Part shown: positions 58,304-64,000 of the stretch, piece by piece
Layout: each line of letters opens with the position of its first letter
Position numbering within the stretch: the stretch's first letter is position 1
Source: Helicoverpa zea
Lineage: Eukaryota; Arthropoda; Insecta; Lepidoptera; Noctuidae
Reading direction: 5' to 3'
Length of the DNA stretch: 64,000 bases
NCBI RefSeq assembly: GCF_022581195.2
Contig: NC_061454.1
Coordinates: forward strand, 8,804,001-8,868,000
The notes under the pieces: generated by a model
What the model was told of the DNA's origin: nothing
The model's input: only the letters and a program-made list of their open reading frames with translations
Database searches by the model: none
Translations under genes and position numbers: made by a program

Positions 58304-58463
58304 ATGTCCGGCGAGGTTTCTAGATGTGCCTTGGCACTAATTGTAACGTTAATAATATTGCTGTGTGAATCGAAAATAAAAAACAGTGTCAATGACACCT
58401 CCACGCACGGCTACAAGGAGATCTATGACTCGCAGGAGCTGTACCATCACTTGATATTATCGC
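58304..58463 (+). CDS. Candidate first exon of a secreted or membrane protein
   Basis: The ATG at 58304 opens MSGEVSRCALALIVTLIILL CES, a good signal peptide or anchor, then NDTSTHGYKEIYDSQELYHH and LILS, ending at TCGC|GTAAGC (phase 1). Codons after the signal segment prefer G or C at the third position (ACC TCC ACG CAC GGC TAC AAG GAG ATC), unlike the AT-rich surroundings, which supports real coding. The family is not recognised and no second exon was located. It could start a neuropeptide or other secreted ligand precursor whose remaining exons lie far downstream. Confidence 0.4.
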
Positions 58464-61400
58464 GTAAGCAATCTCATTTCGGAAGCTCACAGAGATTACA
58501 TCGCCCAATATCGAAGTTATTATTAATTTATTTTTCTTACCGATAGCCATCGAAGTAATCCGGAATGAATCAATGACGATTCCCACGTTACCAATATAAC
58601 TGTGCCATACATTCACAGATAAGAAATTGAATAGAAAATTAAATGTACCATTGAATGAGACCGTATCTCGAAAACATTATGTGTTACAACTAATGGGAGG
58701 ACTAATACTGTGAGCTATTCGGTTTTATTGAAATTTGATCCTTTAGGGTTCTCTAACGTATCTATTAAGTTTGCATACACGTCCTCGTATGGTTTGCATA
58801 ATGTCCCCGCTGCGTTGCGACACAAGCAGATATTTAGAATACATTTGAAACTGAATGTATGTCGAAAATTAGCCAGTTATGATTCGATAGACGTGAAATA
58901 AGTAGAATTTATTTCTTCAAAACCATATAACTGTCAGAATTTATAATTATATTTTATTATTCTAATAAAATAAATTATTTTGTTGCAAGGTAGTTATAAT
59001 CTAGGAAGGTATAAATTTTGCAATTTTTTAATAACTCCCACTAAATGCATTCTGATATGAAATATACCTAGAATATGTGGTCGACTTTGAATTAATAGTT
59101 AATGCATACAAGTGATAAATCTTTATTAATTTGGGCAGTCAGCTTGCTACCTAACCATTAAATTGTTAGTTGCCCAAAATCATAGACGCGTTTGGTTGTC
59201 TACGAATAATAACTGTTACAATAAATCTCTAAAAGCGGAATCTTCGATACCCTTGTGCGCCTGCGGTTATCAGACATATACGCAATAGGTACTTACTGAC
59301 TAAAACCATCACGTCATGGGCTATAATTTGTATGCTAGCTACTCATCAGGAAGTAAAAATATTGATGCTTAAACTGCACCATACGAAAGACATATTGTTA
59401 TGTAAAAAAAATTGAGACGACATTCTCCTGAAGAAAGCTGCATAATTGTTATCTTAAAAAAATCATGACTGATTTTAATTACGTTTATTGATAATATTAT
59501 TGAGGCTGAACCATAAGGTCCATATATTTCAGTTCTCAGCGGGAACACATGTACGCGGTGCAATGCGTCGCAATATTTCGACTGCTGCACATTTTTCTGG
59601 TGTCCACCGCGCATTCTTTTCACCGAAAAAGTAATGGAGTCGGGGTAAAATGTGAATCATGCTCACTGTCGACAACCCACTTAATCGTCGGGTAACTTAA
59701 TACGTTGTCTTCCGTATACACTTTAACACGCGTATCTGCTTAAATGCAATAAACTGGATTTTTTATTTACAGAATAACACTTTGTCGTATGGACACAATA
59801 AAATGGTAACGAGGTTATACATTTATTTGGGTGAAGTTGTAAACGAAATCCAGAAGTTCGAAAGCATAAAGTTCAACTCGTGCAGTTACCGTTATGAGGA
59901 AACTTGGGCGTGAAGTTTCTTTTGTGCAAAAAAAAACAAAATCGAATCAAAATACTGACAACCCTCAGTAAAGTAAGAATCACGATCTTTGTGTAGACTA
60001 AAGCTAGAATTTCGACTTTCTTCTATGACAAACGTTTTTATTGTTGGTATCATAAACCATTTCTATCGAGAAACTACTGATACCTATAGATAGACAATTA
60101 TTTTAATAGCATAATAAAACATTTAGCCTTATAACACGAATTCAAGTTTTCAGACACAGCCGTAAGTAGAATGAAGTTAACCGTTACCAAAAGCTTCAAC
60201 AACTTTGTTGTTGTGTATTTTTGAGCATGTCAGAAGTATGCTCTAATAAAAACATTATTGTTTCCATTCGTTTGAACACACTCGTCAAAGCACAACAGAC
60301 AACAATTAAATGTAAGTCATGTCGTACAATCGAATTGTATAATAGAACATGGCAGGCAACATGTTACAAGGCCAGGTCGGCATCGCATCGCATCGAGCAC
60401 GGATCTGCACTCACCTGCGAATCCTTGACCCATCCAGAAGAGGCTACTCAAACAGAATGCACCTCGGTCCTGTCGCCGTACCTAGATAAATAGGTATTTA
60501 AAATACCACTCGGCGTGGGAACCGTGACGGGCGCCCGAACCGCGATAACCCTGTGCCTGCCACGCCGCTCGCCGCGCCGAAACGCGCCCGCCTCAGATCA
60601 AAACAACGTGAATCAAACAATGAACACAGATATCGAAAGCCATTTGGTTGCTTAATTTCGTAACGAGGTACTTCTATCTGTATTTTTTATCTAAGCTTTT
60701 ATTTTCAATAACTGTAATAGAAATAAAGTCTAAAGTATTGTAGGATGCGCGGTGCGCGTGAACAGACAATGCAATGTGAACTCTGCGCCGCCAGCCGAAG
60801 GGCACTCGGCCCCAGCGATTAGAGCGGAGCGCACCGAGTGAGACTGCACGCTGCGAGATGTCATCTGGACCCCCGCAGCGCCTCGCGAACAATATTGTCT
60901 CTGCTATAAACGCGTTGTGAATTTTAAAATCAATTCATATTCACTGCAGCGAATTGTTATATACTGATTTGAAATAAAACCTTGCATATATTTAAATAAT
61001 GTGTGTGTTTAAAATCCATTAAATAACGTGTTATGTCCAAATAAGACGAGATTATCCAACGAGCACATTAAACAAAATAATTTACTGGACTGGTTCAACT
61101 ATGTCTTGTCTTTGAATATTATACTTTTAAATGATAAACAAAGATTATATTTAGATGCGATTTTTGCGATATCTATGTTAATTGCTGTCGCATTCTCTGC
61201 AGTACTAAAATATGTTTTCGTAAATTGATCATTGAACACTTAAAAATAAACATAACAGGATAATAAATAAATTATAATTACTTATGCAGATCTAGACACG
61301 GCTCGACTTTAAACTTGACGCCTGCCGGTACAGGCAGTCTATATAGACATGTCAAAATAGGTATTATAATAGGATTATGTATTATTCCGCATGAATAGAG

Positions 61401-61680
61401 CTCATCTAAATTATTTGACTTAAATTAGTGCCGAGAACTGGTATTATATCAGTCTACTGGTCTTAGCCTTAGCTCTGTGTGGGAATGAAATGCTTGTATT
61501 AAATAATGTAGGTATTCTTACCAGAAAAAAAACTCAAGACAGCTGCCCCCGGCATGCGGCAGATGTATACTATTATTATAAAATTAACAAATTATATGTA
61601 TTTGTTCTGTTGTTTATATATAAGTAACACCCTCAGTGGATTTAAAAATGGTTCAAAATAATTCTGAAATATATTTACCA
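58464..61680. other. Gene-poor stretch with GC-rich islets
   Basis: No gene recognised. GC-rich islets occur at about 60520-60600 and 60745-60890. The 90-codon plus-strand frame at 60221-60493 runs beside the first islet and has no recognisable domain. Confidence 0.4.
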
Positions 61681-62030
61681 CTAGCTTTCGCCCGCGGTTT
61701 CAGCTGCGTCCCGTAGCCGGATGATGACAAAAACTAACTAAAACCTTCTCCCGGGTCTAAGTTACTTCCCTCTAATTTTCAGCCAAATCGGTCAAGCCGT
61801 TTTCATGTTATGTCGTGACAACGGAAAGCGGGTTTCATTTTTAAATATAACTAGCTTTCGCCCGCGGTTTCACCCGCGTCCCGTAGCCGGATAGTGACAA
61901 AAACTATCCTAAATCCTTCTCCCGGGTCTAAGTTACCTCTCCTCAAATTTTCAGCCAAATCGGTCAAGCCGTTTACATGTTATGTTGTGACAACGGAAAG
62001 CGGGTTTCATTTTTATATATATAGAAGATA
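61681..62030 (+). repeat. Two tandem copies of a 170-bp CTAGCTTTCGCCCGCGG repeat
   Basis: CTAGCTTTCGCCCGCGGTTT starts at 61681 and 61851. Both copies continue with CGTCCCGTAGCCGGAT, CTTCTCCCGGGTCTAAGTTA, TTTCAGCCAAATCGGTCAAG and AACGGAAAGCGGGTTTCATT, the second ending in TATATATATAGAAG. They differ by scattered substitutions. This is a widespread arthropod dispersed repeat of retroposon type. Tandem copies suggest insertion of one into the tail of another, or duplication. Confidence 0.8.
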
Positions 62031-64000
62031 AAATAATTTTTATTTTCTTTAAAAGATTGACTTAGCTTTTGTCAAATACTATAAATATCGATATCCCATA
62101 AGAATCACTTAAATACTTCAATAGGGTTTTAATCTATACAAAGCAATTTACCTATTAATCAACTTGATTAGTTGCATAACAACCAGACTGACCTACCTGA
62201 TAGAGTTATAAAAATAAATACTGGTTTACACTTGAAAGTGTTAAACAGGTTATCTGTCTAAGCAATTACCATTTTACAACCACGTTTTGACGCAAATGGC
62301 TATCGACGCTAAAGTTGTGCTTTATTGTTTTCCTGCAAGCAAATTGCCACCAACAAATTATCTATGAGGCAACTAAAACATCCTCTTTGATGTGTCTGTG
62401 TATGTCTGTATGTTTGTCAACGAGATACCGGTATCGAGTTACTCTGTGCCGCAGGGAAATACAATTTGAAAATTGACTCCAATAGACTTGTTAGCATTCC
62501 TAATAATTTTCGTGTGTTTACTGCCAGTCCACAAATGTTATGGAGATTGAGACGTAGCTCCTGACGTGTGTACATTTTGCGTACCTGTAATAGGTATGTG
62601 AAAACATTTTTGCTGTAATGTATTGTTATATACTTGAACTACATGTATTGAATGTATTTTATACATTGTCATTATCCTTTATTCTTTGAATAACTAACCT
62701 AGGTTCGTAAATTAAAGTGCTAGAAGACAAATTGTGTCGGTTGCGCACTAAAGTACCGCCTGGAGATGGTATTTTTATACTCAAACAAAGAACTTTATAT
62801 AATGACCACTTAAATACATGATTGTATGTTAAACAGGTCAGGCTAGGATTAACGGGACGAAGTGAGAGATGCAACATAAAGATATGGCACCGTCATAATA
62901 CGAAGAGACTCATAAACGGTTTAATGCGTTCCGATGATTGTTATCTATGATTTTTATGGCACTGCAAATGGATTTTTGAAAGTAATATCTGTATTAAAAG
63001 CTAAACTAAACTGTACTATTAATCATCTGGCACAATAGAAAATATAGGGTCTTTCACCACCTCGTTTGGGAAGATAACGCCTACTGATAACTTTCAAACA
63101 ATTTTGTTTATAAAGTCGGCATAGTATATCATATTCACCATATTTCCTATTTAAGTAATGACCATAACTTGACGGTTTGCACAATTTTAGTAATTAATTA
63201 TAGAATATAGTTTTGAATTCGCGGCATCTTTATCTTTGTATTAAAAATAAAAAGTAGCTTACAATTACTATTAAAGACTACATTCAAGCTGTGTTGTAGA
63301 TTAAACGAATAATTTAAAGCCATAATAAATGCTAGCGCTTTTAAGTTGCTATAATAGTTGTAAAATGCGACTATTAATTCGGGCATAAAAAAGAACTTGT
63401 AATAGAATTAAAAGTGATCGTTTTATAATAATGCTGGCCGTTAAGCTAGAGTAACTCATCAAAATAGCCGTTCACCTGCGCTATCCCACGATCGCTCGTC
63501 TCGATTTATAGATATCGCAGAATCGAAAGGCGCTTCGTATTTTGCATAACGCTTATAAGTTGCAGCACAATAGCCCGTGGCTTACAACTAATGTGCGCGT
63601 GCGACGCACCGAGTGCGCTGCAGGGTCGCGCGCACCTCACAGCTTCCCTGCCACCTCAACTACACAGAAATACATTACGAAATTATAGACATTACGAAAT
63701 AATAGTATAGTACGAAATAATAATATTATAGACATTACGAAATAATAGTAGTCAATACCTGCAAATTAATATTTCGTCATTAATATCTTAACATGTACAA
63801 AATTAACTGATTAATTACAGATATTAATTTCCTACTTCAATACAACAGCTATAACTTAATGTTCTTAAATATTTATTACCAAAGAAATACATTACCAAAA
63901 TTACTCATTTATTACGTTATGTAAATATGCAAGTTCATTTCATACATAGGAACTAAACATTTAAGTTGTGTGGCCGCAACACCGTTCGCAAAAAACTGTA
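62031..64000. other. No gene recognised; short tandem repeat near 63670-63750
   Basis: AT-rich DNA. ACATTACGAAATAATAG-type units recur about four times between 63670 and 63752 with irregular spacing. A GC-rich islet lies at about 63590-63640. Confidence 0.45.

Overview
The window looks like nuclear DNA of a lepidopteran (moth or butterfly). The protein-coding exons have short introns with GT/AG borders. The background is AT-rich, with scattered GC-rich patches and many repeat families known from moth genomes. I cannot name the species from sequence alone.

Layout. (1) 1-2.2 kb, plus strand: the last four exons of chitin synthase A (CHS-A, the kkv orthologue), with the rest of the gene upstream of the window. 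(2) 2.67-3.96 kb, minus strand: a complete four-exon COP9 signalosome subunit 8 gene (CSN8), tail-to-tail with CHS-A. (3) 4.55-10.09 kb, minus strand: a full-length, apparently intact non-LTR retrotransposon with RNase H (I-like), with a poly(A) tail and a 13-bp target-site duplication. (4) 10-44 kb: mostly gene-poor, AT-rich DNA with repeats. These include a PIF/Harbinger-like MITE, a 99-bp-arm perfect hairpin, a TA-flanked MITE with perfect 60-bp inverted repeats, two 5'-truncated LINE copies with clear target-site duplications, and other short DNA-transposon-like units. A few exon-like fragments are present: two Cys-rich ZAD-like exons near 21 kb and signal-peptide-like first exons at 10.66 kb and, further on, 58.30 kb. 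(5) 44.2-48.9 kb: the most interesting locus. An intact three-exon gene (838 aa) joins a Mutator-like transposase domain to a C-terminal YqaJ-type nuclease domain. It sits between two inverted arrays of a 121-bp tandem repeat, so the element's terminal inverted repeats are themselves satellite-like arrays. (6) 49-64 kb: another gene-poor stretch with one 181-bp MITE, one exon-like segment and a tandem pair of a 170-bp dispersed repeat.

How it fits together. CHS-A and CSN8 are the only firm host genes, and their 3' ends converge within about 0.5 kb. The rest is intergenic or intronic DNA of unknown ownership. Its GC-rich islets in AT-rich sequence could be regulatory, but that is inference. 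The autonomous-looking elements (the I-like LINE and the Mutator-YqaJ element) have open frames, which suggests recent activity.
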